Below, one piece after another: positions 1-7,168 of a DNA stretch of 7,855 nt (position 1 is the first letter of the stretch; every line of letters starts with the position of its first letter). The DNA lies in assembly GCA_007131625.1 (NCBI GenBank), contig SLQC01000043.1:1-7855 (forward strand), written 5' to 3'. The notes under the pieces are model-generated. The model was not told the origin of the DNA and ran no database searches. It saw nothing but the letters and a program-made list of their open reading frames with translations. The DNA is from Balneolales bacterium (GTDB lineage Bacteria > Bacteroidota > Rhodothermia > Balneolales > Natronogracilivirgulaceae). The position numbers were made by a program, and so were the translations under genes.

Positions 1-1014
1 CATGTTCCGGGCGGGTTGACCACCACCGCGAACGGATGGCCAGGCAGGAACGTGGTAAAAGGGGATGATATGAGTTGAACCTGTACGCTCTGACAGTACC
101 CGGGCAAGCCATTCTGTCTGTTCCCCGTAAACCGGGTTGGAATGTGCGGAGTCAAGAGCGAGCAGGGTAAGGTAGTCCCCGAAGTTCAACACACCGTAGC
201 CGGGCTGGCCCGGAAAAGCGAACAGGTTGAAAAAGTACGGAGCATATTGAGCACGCCATTCATCGGTTTGCTCATAAGTGTGTTCCTCTTTGAAACTAAA
301 ATAATAATTACCCCCTACATCGCTGTCGCCACCAGGAGCACGAAGCATTTCATGATTACCGATTGAAAGCACTACGGGAACAACCCGCCCTTCGTCTGAA
401 ACCAGGGTTTTAAGGTTAGTATCAAACCAATCATGCCAACGATCAACCCGGTCCGGGCTCCCGTCGGCATAGGAGAGATCCCCACCCCATATGATAAATT
501 CCAGATTGTATTCCATAACCGTCAGGTTAGTCGCTCCCATCGTTGAAAGACCGGAGCGCGTGTCACCACCAGCACCAAAGCGTAACGGTTCACTGATATC
601 AGCCGGCATGGTACGAAACTTGTACAATCGCTCAAACTCCCCCACGCGAAACCGGTACTTGCTGCCAGGTTCCAGACCTGTTATCTCTGCCCGGTGAACT
701 GTGCGATCGGAATGAATAAAGTCGTGGCTGCCGGCTTCCATTTCCATCCAATTGCTGCTGCCGATTTGCTTGTAACGAAGGATAGATTCCGCTTCGTCAC
801 CCGGTTTTGTGTGCCAGTCAATGGTCATCGTCGTCAGGGGATCCTGCTGCCAAGTCAAAAACAGCCCTGCAGGTTCTTCCGCTCCAGCAGTGCCGGAGGT
901 TCCGGCTTGACCAATACCACTCCCGTTGCTCACCAGCATGGAAAGTAACAAAAAGAAGACGAATAAAGATATTTTGAAAGAAATTTTGGGATTATTTGAA
1001 GATTCAAAATTCAT
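1..1014 (-). CDS. Purple-acid-phosphatase-like metallophosphoesterase, exported (3' end outside window)
   Basis: The reading frame is open from the ATG at 1014 to the window edge, giving 338 residues; the C-terminus is missing. Residues 1-37 look like a signal peptide: lysines at 10 and 14, a hydrophobic core at about 15-28, and possible cleavage after IGQA. Residues about 48-137 resemble the Fn3-like N-terminal domain of purple acid phosphatases (LFLTWQQDP, then ITGLEPGSKYRFRVG). The catalytic domain follows with metal-binding blocks in the family order: GGDTRSG (Asp151), GGDLSYADG (Asp179, Tyr182; this is the GDxxY block), GNHE (219-222), and a His-containing block FYHVPAW (His321). The last family block, GHxH, would lie beyond the window. 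Family members hydrolyse phosphomonoesters or related phosphoesters with a two-metal centre; the substrate here is unknown. The location is probably periplasmic or extracellular. The first block reads GDTR rather than the classical GDxG, so it may be a divergent PAP-like subgroup. There is no clear Shine-Dalgarno sequence; the start is chosen because it gives a complete signal peptide. The gene is divergent from the large gene at 1278. Confidence 0.87.
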   Translation of the reverse strand, partial: MNFESSNNPKISFKISLFVFFLLLSMLVSNGSGIGQAGTSGTAGAEEPAGLFLTWQQDPLTTMTIDWHTKPGDEAESILRYKQIGSSNWMEMEAGSHDFIHSDRTVHRAEITGLEPGSKYRFRVGEFERLYKFRTMPADISEPLRFGAGGDTRSGLSTMGATNLTVMEYNLEFIIWGGDLSYADGSPDRVDRWHDWFDTNLKTLVSDEGRVVPVVLSIGNHEMLRAPGGDSDVGGNYYFSFKEEHTYEQTDEWRAQYAPYFFNLFAFPGQPGYGVLNFGDYLTLLALDSAHSNPVYGEQTEWLARVLSERTGSTHIIPFYHVPAWPSVRGGGQPARNM

Positions 1015-1277
1015 TTAAGATTTTATTTAAGATTATAGATATGTTTTACTGATAGTTATCGTCACATGGAGCATTTTTGGAAGCACTCATGTGCCAGTAC
1101 GTCAGTTACTGTTGCCATGAATGAATCATGTGTTATAAAGCTCCGTAACATAATTCAACATTTTTTAAGCCATACGCTTATATTTTTAAAAGATGATAGT
1201 AATGATCTACGGATAAAAAAAGTATATTCTTATGCTTTAAAAGCAACACGACCTGCAACCTCTTTTATTACAACCAC
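1015..1277. promoter_or_regulatory. AT-rich divergent intergenic region
   Basis: This gap separates two outward-reading start codons, so it should carry the promoters of both the phosphoesterase (minus) and the large LamG protein (plus). It is much richer in A/T than the flanking genes. On the minus strand a TATAAT hexamer lies about 20 bases before the phosphoesterase ATG, but that is close to the start codon and has no convincing -35 partner. On the plus strand a TATATTTT element near 1179 is one base from the TAnnTTTG box known from Bacteroidota, also without a good upstream element. Neither promoter call is firm. Neither start codon has a Shine-Dalgarno sequence. Four CACATG/CATGTG hexamers occur, at 1063-1068, 1088-1093, 1127-1132 and 1275-1280, the last overlapping the ATG at 1278. 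I see no credible small gene or RNA here; the short open frame starting at 1066 has no signal that it is coding. Confidence 0.5.
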
Positions 1278-4200
1278 ATGAATTTTTTTTCACCAACTTC
1301 CGTCAACAACTTCAACCCGGGTCGCTTGATTCGAACCTATCCCCTTCGGATACCCGCCTACCCCCCAACTGCCAATAAAGCAAACCTTTTACGCTTTACC
1401 GCTTTACTCGCAGGCAGCTTTCTGACCAGCCTGTTTTTATTTTTCAACAGTGTGATTGCTCAAGCACCGGAACCCGAACCCGGCTTCTTGGCAGGGCAAC
1501 CTGAATCCATCATCACATCCCCCGAACCGGGCCTGCTATTTTATCTTTCGGGTGAAAACGGCACAACCGTCGATTTTGCTGCAGGTGGACAAACCCTGCC
1601 GAATTTTATCCGCGGTGTGAGCGCGATCCCCGATGGTGCAATTGGACAAGGCCTTCAGGCCGAAGATGATCAACTGCTATCTTACTGGGCACCCGGCAAC
1701 ATCTATGCCCAGCGGGGCACCCTCTCCTTCTTCTGGCGCTCGCGCTACCCGCTGGGTCCGACCGAGATTCCCATATTTCGTGTCGCATATGCCGATCATT
1801 CGAGCTGGGACATGAAATGGCTGCGGATCGACTACAACGGATCTGGAATTGATGCTTTTGTGACCGATATCGGGCTTACCCGCACGCGCGTCTCACATTT
1901 TATGGATGAGTTTCCCGGGCCGGATGAGTGGATCCACATCGCTCTGTCCTGGGATGAAACCGTTGGCATCCGCCTCTACATCAACGGGGAGCTGGTTGAA
2001 GAAAGCACCGTCACGGGAAAGGTGTATGACTCCGGGCTGGATCAGTTCGGACCCCATTCACGGCTGATCAGTCCGTACCAGGTGCAGAGTGCCTACAACA
2101 GACAGCGTGGGGGTGATCTCGATGAACTCCGGATCTATGACCGGATGCTGTCGGATGACAACATCTCCGCTCTGGCACGGGGTGATATACCGCGTCAGAT
2201 CCCCGATTTGCAACGTGATCTGTCGGATCGCCGGTGGCGCGACGCCTGGTGGACCCGGCACGGATGGAATCGCCCCAATGAAGCGCCTCCTCTGCTTGCA
2301 TCCGGACACACGTCGGTGCGAAAAGTGGAAATCCACGATGCCATTGATATCAAGCGCTGGTACTGGAAAGCCAACGACGGTATCCGCGAAACCACCTGGC
2401 CGGCCGCTTATAATATGTCGCGCCTTCCCGGACGTTTTGATTATTTTGTACTTCCCGACTGGGATGCCTATTCTTTGTCGGGCCAGACCATCCGGTTTCA
2501 CATGCCGGAAGACGAACCATGGAATCATATCGAGATGTGGGGTAAGGCATGGGGACAGTTGACCCATGAGAGTGAACATCCATATGATCATACGTTTGCC
2601 GTACGCTCACAGCAGCAGGTCAAATCGTATCACCGTCTTGACGAGTCCATAAATGGCGGAGTCATCCGGTTCGACAATGCCCTTATTGAGGAACCCATCG
2701 GTTCGTTCATGGCCTACCAAGTCGGGGATGAAAGCGCACCTCAAGGCACCGCCCGTCGATCCTTTTCCCTGCAGCCGGCAGGTTCTTTGGCATCCGGCAT
2801 CAGTGAAATTTCGGAAGAAGCCTCTCTTGAACGCATCGTATCATTTATACTCGGCCGCTACCCTGCCGATGAACGCCTGATGATGCTGGGACTTTTCGAT
2901 GATGCAAACAATCCGGATGCAGGCAATCCCGATGTGAACAACCGGAATGAGATCGGCCGGCCCTCGACCGACCAGACCACGAGCAACCGCGGCGCGATCG
3001 ACCAGACCTCGACCAACCTGACCACGAGCAACCGCGGCGCGATCAACCGGGCCACGGGCAACCAGAGCCGGATGGAAACGACGATTGCCGACACGGCAGC
3101 ACCTTCTGAGCACTCCATGCCGTTCATACATGTTCTTATCCCCTATGAGCACGTTGATGACGCTGGTCTGGACGGCATTCTGCTTGAGCTTCCGGCTTTG
3201 CATGTTCAGCCCACGCACAACGGAACCATCCCGGTTAATATCCGTGTGAAGGATCCTTTGTGGGAGATGCGTGATCTGCTCGATTTCAGTTTTTCTTTGG
3301 AACCCGGAGAATCCTATTCCCTCTGGCTTGACACACGCGACCGCATTTTGCCCGAGGGTCGGGGGCTCTATGTGACGCTGGCGGGTGCGGGTGCCGATTT
3401 TACACCTCAGGCTCTGAAAGGGGCACGACTGACGATGATCTACAACCGTGAAGAAGCCGCTCTCGCCGAGCACGAACCGGATCGTTTTACGCAAATGCGT
3501 GATGTGCATGCCCACAATACGGAAGAAAATCCGAGGTCTCCACGTTTCAACAATTACAACCGGTTTTATGCAGATATGGAGGATCTCCTCCGGGTGAGTC
3601 CCGATCACTGGCTGGGGCAAGCGTACCGGTACTGGGTTTCACGGGATGTATCTGATCGACCGGAATTTGACATTCCCGAAGCACCGGATGGTGTTCCCGA
3701 ATGGGCGCATCTTCAGATCGAATATCTGCGCCAACTGGAGCGGATTGCCATGTATTTTATAGACGAGCGGCAGATCCGCAACGGGGAGTTTGGCGGCGGA
3801 TTGAATGATGATGGCAAATTTACATTTTTCTTTCCCGGACTGGCTTATAGCGGCGTTCAACCGGATAAAATTTTGGAATCGCTTCTGTTGCATATGGAGG
3901 CCTATTACGATCAGGAACGCGATCCCTATGACGCCCCCCTAAAACAGAGAACCTTGCCTATGTACACTAACGGTCTGGCAACCATCCAGACCGATGAGTT
4001 ACATATCTATGAGGAAGGCACCCAGGTTGTGGGACAACTTCAGCTGCTTGATTTTGCCGATCCGCTTCATTTCAACCGTGGGATGGAGACCGCAAAACGA
4101 TTACTGGAAGACATTACACAAATCAGCCCGGATGGTCACCGCCGTTTTCGCTCACGTTATTACAGCGGCACCCGCATTGCCAAAGAAGATCCCTGGCAAT

Positions 4201-5429
4201 GGAGCGTGGCCAATTCCTACATCATACTGCATACGGCATGGATGATTGGGCGGCACAATGGACATCCCGAAATACATCGGCTGTTTATTGAATTGGCAGA
4301 CGGCCTGTTGGAAAATTACACGGATGAAGGTTTGTATACCGAAACTCACTTTGAAACCGGAGAATATCGCGGCAATCCGGGTATGGGTGCATGGTTCCAG
4401 GCGGCTGCGGCGCAAATTTTCAAAGTGGCGCATGACTTTTCCGGTGATGAAAAGTATCGCAAGCCCATTGCCGAATGGCTAAAGCAGGACTGGGAGTTTG
4501 ACGAAAATGCCCTGGAGGAGCTTTATACCGAGCGACTCAAAGATCGAGGTGTACGTGAATACATCAGCACCGAAGGGAGTATCTGGATAGACCGTGTTCC
4601 CATTCGCAATACAGCCTGGCTGCAGGAGCACCGGCTGGGTGGTGTAGCAGTGCAATCGGCTTCGAGCAGCTATCCCCGTCATCTTGCAAGCTGGGAGTTC
4701 CAGAAACCCGCAACATATGAAAACCTGGCTGTGTTCATCCCACCCGGGGAGAGCGACCGGTTTGATGTCATCGCCTACAATCTGGATCCGGAACATGTGG
4801 TAGAAACAAACATGAGCCTCTGGGAAATTGATCCGGGTCAATGGCGCATCCGTACCGTCAGAAATCCGGACGGCAGCCTTCCTGATGAACATTTTTCAGA
4901 TCGGGGTAATTTGGGCGGGAGCATCCCCGCCGATATCCATTCGGGTGGAACCGCCGTTTCGGAACAGCAGATCTACCTGGAACGCGGGGTTACCATTCCC
5001 GTCGCATTTGAACCAAAGGGATATACCGTCATTCAGTTGGAACGCATCGAACCGGCAGATACCGGGTATTGGGAGCGTGTGGATCTGGGTATCGGCCGCA
5101 GAGATGTACGAATTGAAGACGACCAGCTGCAAGTGCGGGTGCACAATTTAGGGGCTTTTGATACCCCTGTTACTCGGTTGGCTCTGATGGATGAAACCGG
5201 CAGGGAACTCATCTCCGCCCCAGTACCATCACTGGAAGCTCCCCTGGATCTGGTTCCCCGTTGGGTGGATGTCGAACTCCGGGTACCATCGGGCATTGAT
5301 GTTAACAAGACTTATGTTGAGCTGGATCCTGATGAAGAGATCCCGATGATCACGCGAAAGAACAACCGGGTTTCTCTGATTCATGCCGCAGACCGGACGT
5401 ATTTTCGCAGGAAGCATCTGGGTTGGTGA
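1278..5429 (+). CDS. Large secreted multidomain protein: LamG domain, putative alpha/alpha-toroid core, CARDB-like C-terminus
   Basis: The protein has 1383 residues. A hydrophobic segment at about 37-60 ending in AQA-PEP is a signal peptide, preceded by an unusually long N-region of about 36 residues. Residues about 85-300 form a LamG/concanavalin-A-like domain: GTLSFFWRSR, then WIHIALSWDE, LYINGELV, and GDLDELRIYDRMLSDDNI, the usual block order. Residues about 345-505 and 610-725 look like further beta-sandwiches. Between them lies a low-complexity linker (about 541-610), rich in Asn, Thr, Ser and Asp, that contains a tandem duplication. Residues about 755-1075 are helical with paired amphipathic segments and a Gly/Asp-rich motif, NGEFGGGLNDDGKF (835-848), followed by FPGLAYSG; an alpha/alpha toroid as in polysaccharide lyases and some glycoside hydrolases is plausible. 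Residues about 1110-1257 look like another beta domain. Residues about 1262-1365 resemble CARDB, ending DPDEEIPMITRKNN. There is no T9SS C-terminal sorting domain that I can see. Function is unknown; binding or processing of a surface or environmental glycan is an inference. The LamG and signal-peptide calls are firm, the toroid less so. Confidence 0.85.
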   Translation: MNFFSPTSVNNFNPGRLIRTYPLRIPAYPPTANKANLLRFTALLAGSFLTSLFLFFNSVIAQAPEPEPGFLAGQPESIITSPEPGLLFYLSGENGTTVDFAAGGQTLPNFIRGVSAIPDGAIGQGLQAEDDQLLSYWAPGNIYAQRGTLSFFWRSRYPLGPTEIPIFRVAYADHSSWDMKWLRIDYNGSGIDAFVTDIGLTRTRVSHFMDEFPGPDEWIHIALSWDETVGIRLYINGELVEESTVTGKVYDSGLDQFGPHSRLISPYQVQSAYNRQRGGDLDELRIYDRMLSDDNISALARGDIPRQIPDLQRDLSDRRWRDAWWTRHGWNRPNEAPPLLASGHTSVRKVEIHDAIDIKRWYWKANDGIRETTWPAAYNMSRLPGRFDYFVLPDWDAYSLSGQTIRFHMPEDEPWNHIEMWGKAWGQLTHESEHPYDHTFAVRSQQQVKSYHRLDESINGGVIRFDNALIEEPIGSFMAYQVGDESAPQGTARRSFSLQPAGSLASGISEISEEASLERIVSFILGRYPADERLMMLGLFDDANNPDAGNPDVNNRNEIGRPSTDQTTSNRGAIDQTSTNLTTSNRGAINRATGNQSRMETTIADTAAPSEHSMPFIHVLIPYEHVDDAGLDGILLELPALHVQPTHNGTIPVNIRVKDPLWEMRDLLDFSFSLEPGESYSLWLDTRDRILPEGRGLYVTLAGAGADFTPQALKGARLTMIYNREEAALAEHEPDRFTQMRDVHAHNTEENPRSPRFNNYNRFYADMEDLLRVSPDHWLGQAYRYWVSRDVSDRPEFDIPEAPDGVPEWAHLQIEYLRQLERIAMYFIDERQIRNGEFGGGLNDDGKFTFFFPGLAYSGVQPDKILESLLLHMEAYYDQERDPYDAPLKQRTLPMYTNGLATIQTDELHIYEEGTQVVGQLQLLDFADPLHFNRGMETAKRLLEDITQISPDGHRRFRSRYYSGTRIAKEDPWQWSVANSYIILHTAWMIGRHNGHPEIHRLFIELADGLLENYTDEGLYTETHFETGEYRGNPGMGAWFQAAAAQIFKVAHDFSGDEKYRKPIAEWLKQDWEFDENALEELYTERLKDRGVREYISTEGSIWIDRVPIRNTAWLQEHRLGGVAVQSASSSYPRHLASWEFQKPATYENLAVFIPPGESDRFDVIAYNLDPEHVVETNMSLWEIDPGQWRIRTVRNPDGSLPDEHFSDRGNLGGSIPADIHSGGTAVSEQQIYLERGVTIPVAFEPKGYTVIQLERIEPADTGYWERVDLGIGRRDVRIEDDQLQVRVHNLGAFDTPVTRLALMDETGRELISAPVPSLEAPLDLVPRWVDVELRVPSGIDVNKTYVELDPDEEIPMITRKNNRVSLIHAADRTYFRRKHLGW
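2962..3051 (+). repeat. 45-bp tandem duplication inside the large gene's linker
   Basis: Two adjacent 45-bp units (2962-3006 and 3007-3051) match at 40 of 45 positions by hand alignment. A 25-bp core is identical in both, at 2975-2999 and 3020-3044. The length is a multiple of three, so the frame is kept and each unit encodes 15 residues around a shared TTSNRGAI. A shorter echo, beginning ACCAGA, follows at 3061. It falls in a stretch with no hydrophobic core between two beta-rich regions, so it reads as an expandable linker and not part of a fold. Confidence 0.9.
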
Positions 5430-5454
5430 ACTTGGGAAGTTGTGCAGATTGGTC

Positions 5455-5515
5455 ATTCTGACCCGGTGTGTTGGCGAATTCTGATCCGGTGTGTTGGCGA
5501 ATTCTGATCCGGTGT
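5455..5515. repeat. 23-bp direct repeat array between convergent genes (about 2.7 copies)
   Basis: Unit 1 (5455-5477) and unit 2 (5478-5500) are 23 bp each and differ at one base (GACCCGG in the first, GATCCGG in the second). Unit 3 begins at 5501 and matches unit 2 for 15 bases before diverging at 5516. Each unit starts ATTCTGA and ends GTTGGCGA, and each unit junction makes a GAATTC. The array fills most of the 93-bp gap between the stop of the large gene (5429) and the stop of the barrel gene (5523). There are no spacers, so it is not a CRISPR array. I see no strong hairpin or T-tract, so it does not look like an intrinsic terminator for either gene. Confidence 0.92.
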
Positions 5516-5522
5516 TGCATGT

Positions 5523-6956
5523 TCACCAGTCGAGCACCAACCGTGCAAAACCACCGTCAAAACGTCTGGGATCTTCAATCCTGTTCCCCTGGCCTCTTTC
5601 ATAATCACCGTCGATATCGATCGAAACACCGGCCATCAAAAAAGCATGTCTTGTAAACTGATATCCGATAATCAAGGTGATACGCTCGTTGCGTGACCGG
5701 ATCTGATCCCGGTAGTATCTGCGGTAATCATAACCGGCAACAATGAGGTCCTGCCGGGACGAGTAAAACTCGTGAAACATATCCCGGTAATCGGCATTCC
5801 ACTCCAAACCAGTGATCACTCCCCGTTCAGCCGGGCGCCAGATGACCCTGCTTTTCATAAAATAACGGTACTCTTCGAAGTCGAACGGGTAAAAATCATC
5901 CACGCGTTCGACAATATCATACTGTGTGTCACTGAACCGTGTACGTGAAATCCAGTTCTGCAAGTGGATATTGCCCATGCGGTAGGAGGCATGCGCACCG
6001 ACAATCTTCTGGTATTGCCGATTACCCAGATCCACATAGCGATCGGCCTCATCACTGACAGATACTCGTGAAAACCGGGTAAAGGTGTGTTTCCAGGTCA
6101 AGCCGGCTGTCACGTTGGAACGGGCATACTCGACCAGCAGGCCGGAATAATGGGCGTTCTGACGATCCCGGTGAATGTATTGAGGATGAAAAATCGGACC
6201 AATTTCCGCTTCCGACTGCGTTAGCACTCCCGCCATCGCTTCTGCCCGAAAATGGTTTCGAACCGGTGTGGCGGCGGTGAATGAGAAATAGTACGGATGG
6301 ATATTATATGTGCGTCGATGACGAAATGCGTCCTTGTCCCGATTTTCAGCAATACTATAGATTGACTTGTTGCCCCAGTCTGGCAGCGTTGCATTAAATC
6401 GAAAAAAACCGTCCTTATGGTTACCGTATTTGTAATAGAGGGTGGCGTCGAGATCGGGCTTGTGTTCTGTGAAGGTATGGTTGAACCCGATGTGGTGGCG
6501 TCCCTTCAGTCGGTAATCGAGTCCAAGGATGGCGATGGCGCGATCCTGTCTTTGATCGAACGTCCGACGTACTTCAAGCGGCATAGTGAATCGAGACCCA
6601 AGTTCGACATCGTTATTTATTTCATGGTGTATGGCGAACTGACCCAGGTCGAGGCTCCCGAACCATGTGCGAAAGCCTCTGCTGATATCGTAATACCACT
6701 GGTAGTGCTCAAACGGGGTGAAATTAATGGTCTGGAGATCGATATCATGTTCAGGAGTCATTCCGTGGGTGGTATGCCGGAACAATCCCCGGTCGTGCTC
6801 AGGTCCTCCGTAATTGTTGTACTGGTCGAGAATCATCAGACGAATGTGGTTCTCCCAGTTGAAAAGGGTTCCGTGCGATGGTCTGTGTGACGAGCCGTCG
6901 GCCGAAGTGGTCAAACCGGTTGCAATAATCAAAATAATAAAGATAACACATTTCAT
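5523..6956 (-). CDS. Predicted outer-membrane beta-barrel protein of unknown function
   Basis: The protein has 477 residues. Residues 1-19 are a signal peptide: MKC start, a hydrophobic core of Val, Ile and Leu (4-11), and probable cleavage after TTSA. The mature part has no long hydrophobic helix but many short alternating polar/hydrophobic stretches with aromatic ends, separated by Asp/Asn/Gly/Arg-rich turns: for example HIGFNHTF (155-162), ATLYYKYG, NVTAGLTWKHTFTRF (281-295), KIVGAHASYRM, VITGLEWNADY (380-390), ERITLIIGYQF, and FARLVLDW at the C-terminus. Ending in an aromatic residue after an alternating strand is the usual beta-signal recognised by the BAM complex. The barrel call is inferred from this pattern, not from a recognised family. 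The protein is rich in His, Arg and Tyr. The start is the only ATG that gives a signal peptide; a weak GGAA lies just upstream. The gene is convergent with the large LamG gene, and the Stealth gene lies 207 bp upstream on the same strand. Its substrate, if it is a transporter, cannot be read from the sequence. Confidence 0.72.
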   Translation of the reverse strand: MKCVIFIILIIATGLTTSADGSSHRPSHGTLFNWENHIRLMILDQYNNYGGPEHDRGLFRHTTHGMTPEHDIDLQTINFTPFEHYQWYYDISRGFRTWFGSLDLGQFAIHHEINNDVELGSRFTMPLEVRRTFDQRQDRAIAILGLDYRLKGRHHIGFNHTFTEHKPDLDATLYYKYGNHKDGFFRFNATLPDWGNKSIYSIAENRDKDAFRHRRTYNIHPYYFSFTAATPVRNHFRAEAMAGVLTQSEAEIGPIFHPQYIHRDRQNAHYSGLLVEYARSNVTAGLTWKHTFTRFSRVSVSDEADRYVDLGNRQYQKIVGAHASYRMGNIHLQNWISRTRFSDTQYDIVERVDDFYPFDFEEYRYFMKSRVIWRPAERGVITGLEWNADYRDMFHEFYSSRQDLIVAGYDYRRYYRDQIRSRNERITLIIGYQFTRHAFLMAGVSIDIDGDYERGQGNRIEDPRRFDGGFARLVLDW

Positions 6957-7102
6957 TTCCGGCCGAATTTTATGATTTACTGTCTCTCATTGATACCGGC
7001 TATAACAGATTATGACCAACGTATTGTGAATCGGCAGTGCAATGTAAATAACGAGTGATTCCCGCAACCAAATATTGCAAAATAAAACGAAGATCGCAAT
7101 AA
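6957..7102 (-). promoter_or_regulatory. Leader/promoter region of the barrel gene (weak evidence)
   Basis: This part of the 207-bp gap lies directly upstream of the barrel gene, and the repeat cluster at 7103-7168 separates it from the Stealth gene. Read on the minus strand, a TTCACA hexamer is followed after 17 bases by TGTTAT, a possible but poor sigma-70-type pair. A GTTG ... TACATTG arrangement with 18 bases between is loosely like the Bacteroidota -33/-7 pattern. Neither is convincing. I see no gene here. Confidence 0.25.
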
Positions 7103-7115
7103 GCCGGCCGGCCGG
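7103..7115. repeat. GC-only palindrome (three CCGG units)
   Basis: Thirteen consecutive G/C bases contain three adjacent CCGG tetramers (7104-7115), so the sequence equals its own reverse complement. It abuts the first of the two 18-bp direct repeats and stands out in an otherwise AT-rich gap. Downstream of the Stealth gene on the minus strand it could form a small hairpin, but the nearest T-rich run is about 12 bases further on, so I do not call a terminator. Confidence 0.7.
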
Positions 7116-7160
7116 TTTGACTAACCCGGTTCGATAAGCTCAGTTTGACTAACCCGGTTC
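7115..7160. repeat. Two 18-bp direct repeats downstream of the Stealth gene
   Basis: GTTTGACTAACCCGGTTC occurs at 7115-7132 and again, identically, at 7143-7160, with 10 bases (GATAAGCTCA) between. The period is 28 bp. The copies are in the same orientation and outside any coding region. A core ACCCGGT is shared with the first unit of the 23-bp array on the other side of the barrel gene, but the flanking bases differ. Confidence 0.93.
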
Positions 7161-7168
7161 AGCTTATC
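7133..7168. repeat. 8-bp inverted repeat overlapping the Stealth stop codon
   Basis: GATAAGCT at 7133-7140 and AGCTTATC at 7161-7168 are perfect reverse complements with a 20-bp loop, which contains most of the second 18-bp direct repeat. On the minus strand the TAA stop of the Stealth gene (7164-7166) sits inside the first arm. The transcript could fold into an 8-bp stem right at the stop codon. No U-tract follows, so an intrinsic terminator is not supported; protection of the 3' end or a mobile repeat that landed at the gene end are alternatives. Confidence 0.75.

Noticed and set aside
142..948. Three short plus-strand open frames opposite the phosphoesterase
   Set aside because: The minus strand there encodes a metallophosphoesterase with its motifs in order, so these are shadows.
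1066..1281. A small protein gene in the divergent gap
   Set aside because: It has no recognisable domain or ribosome binding site, it is AT-driven in composition, and its end overlaps the start codon of the large gene in another frame.
2841..3620. A 259-codon open frame on the minus strand inside the large gene
   Set aside because: It lies fully antisense to a well-supported coding region, and its Val/Ala/Arg/Gly repeats are simply the reverse reading of the tandem duplication. It shows no domain or signal of its own.
5455..5515. A possible CRISPR array
   Set aside because: The 23-bp units are directly adjacent with no spacers, there are fewer than three complete copies, and no cas gene is nearby.
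5430..5522. A bidirectional intrinsic terminator between the convergent genes
   Set aside because: I could find only short self-complementary tetramers and hexamers (CCGG, GAATTC) and no T-tract on either strand.
6417..6890. A 157-codon plus-strand open frame opposite the barrel gene
   Set aside because: It is antisense to a gene with a signal peptide and a coherent strand pattern, and its translation resembles no family.
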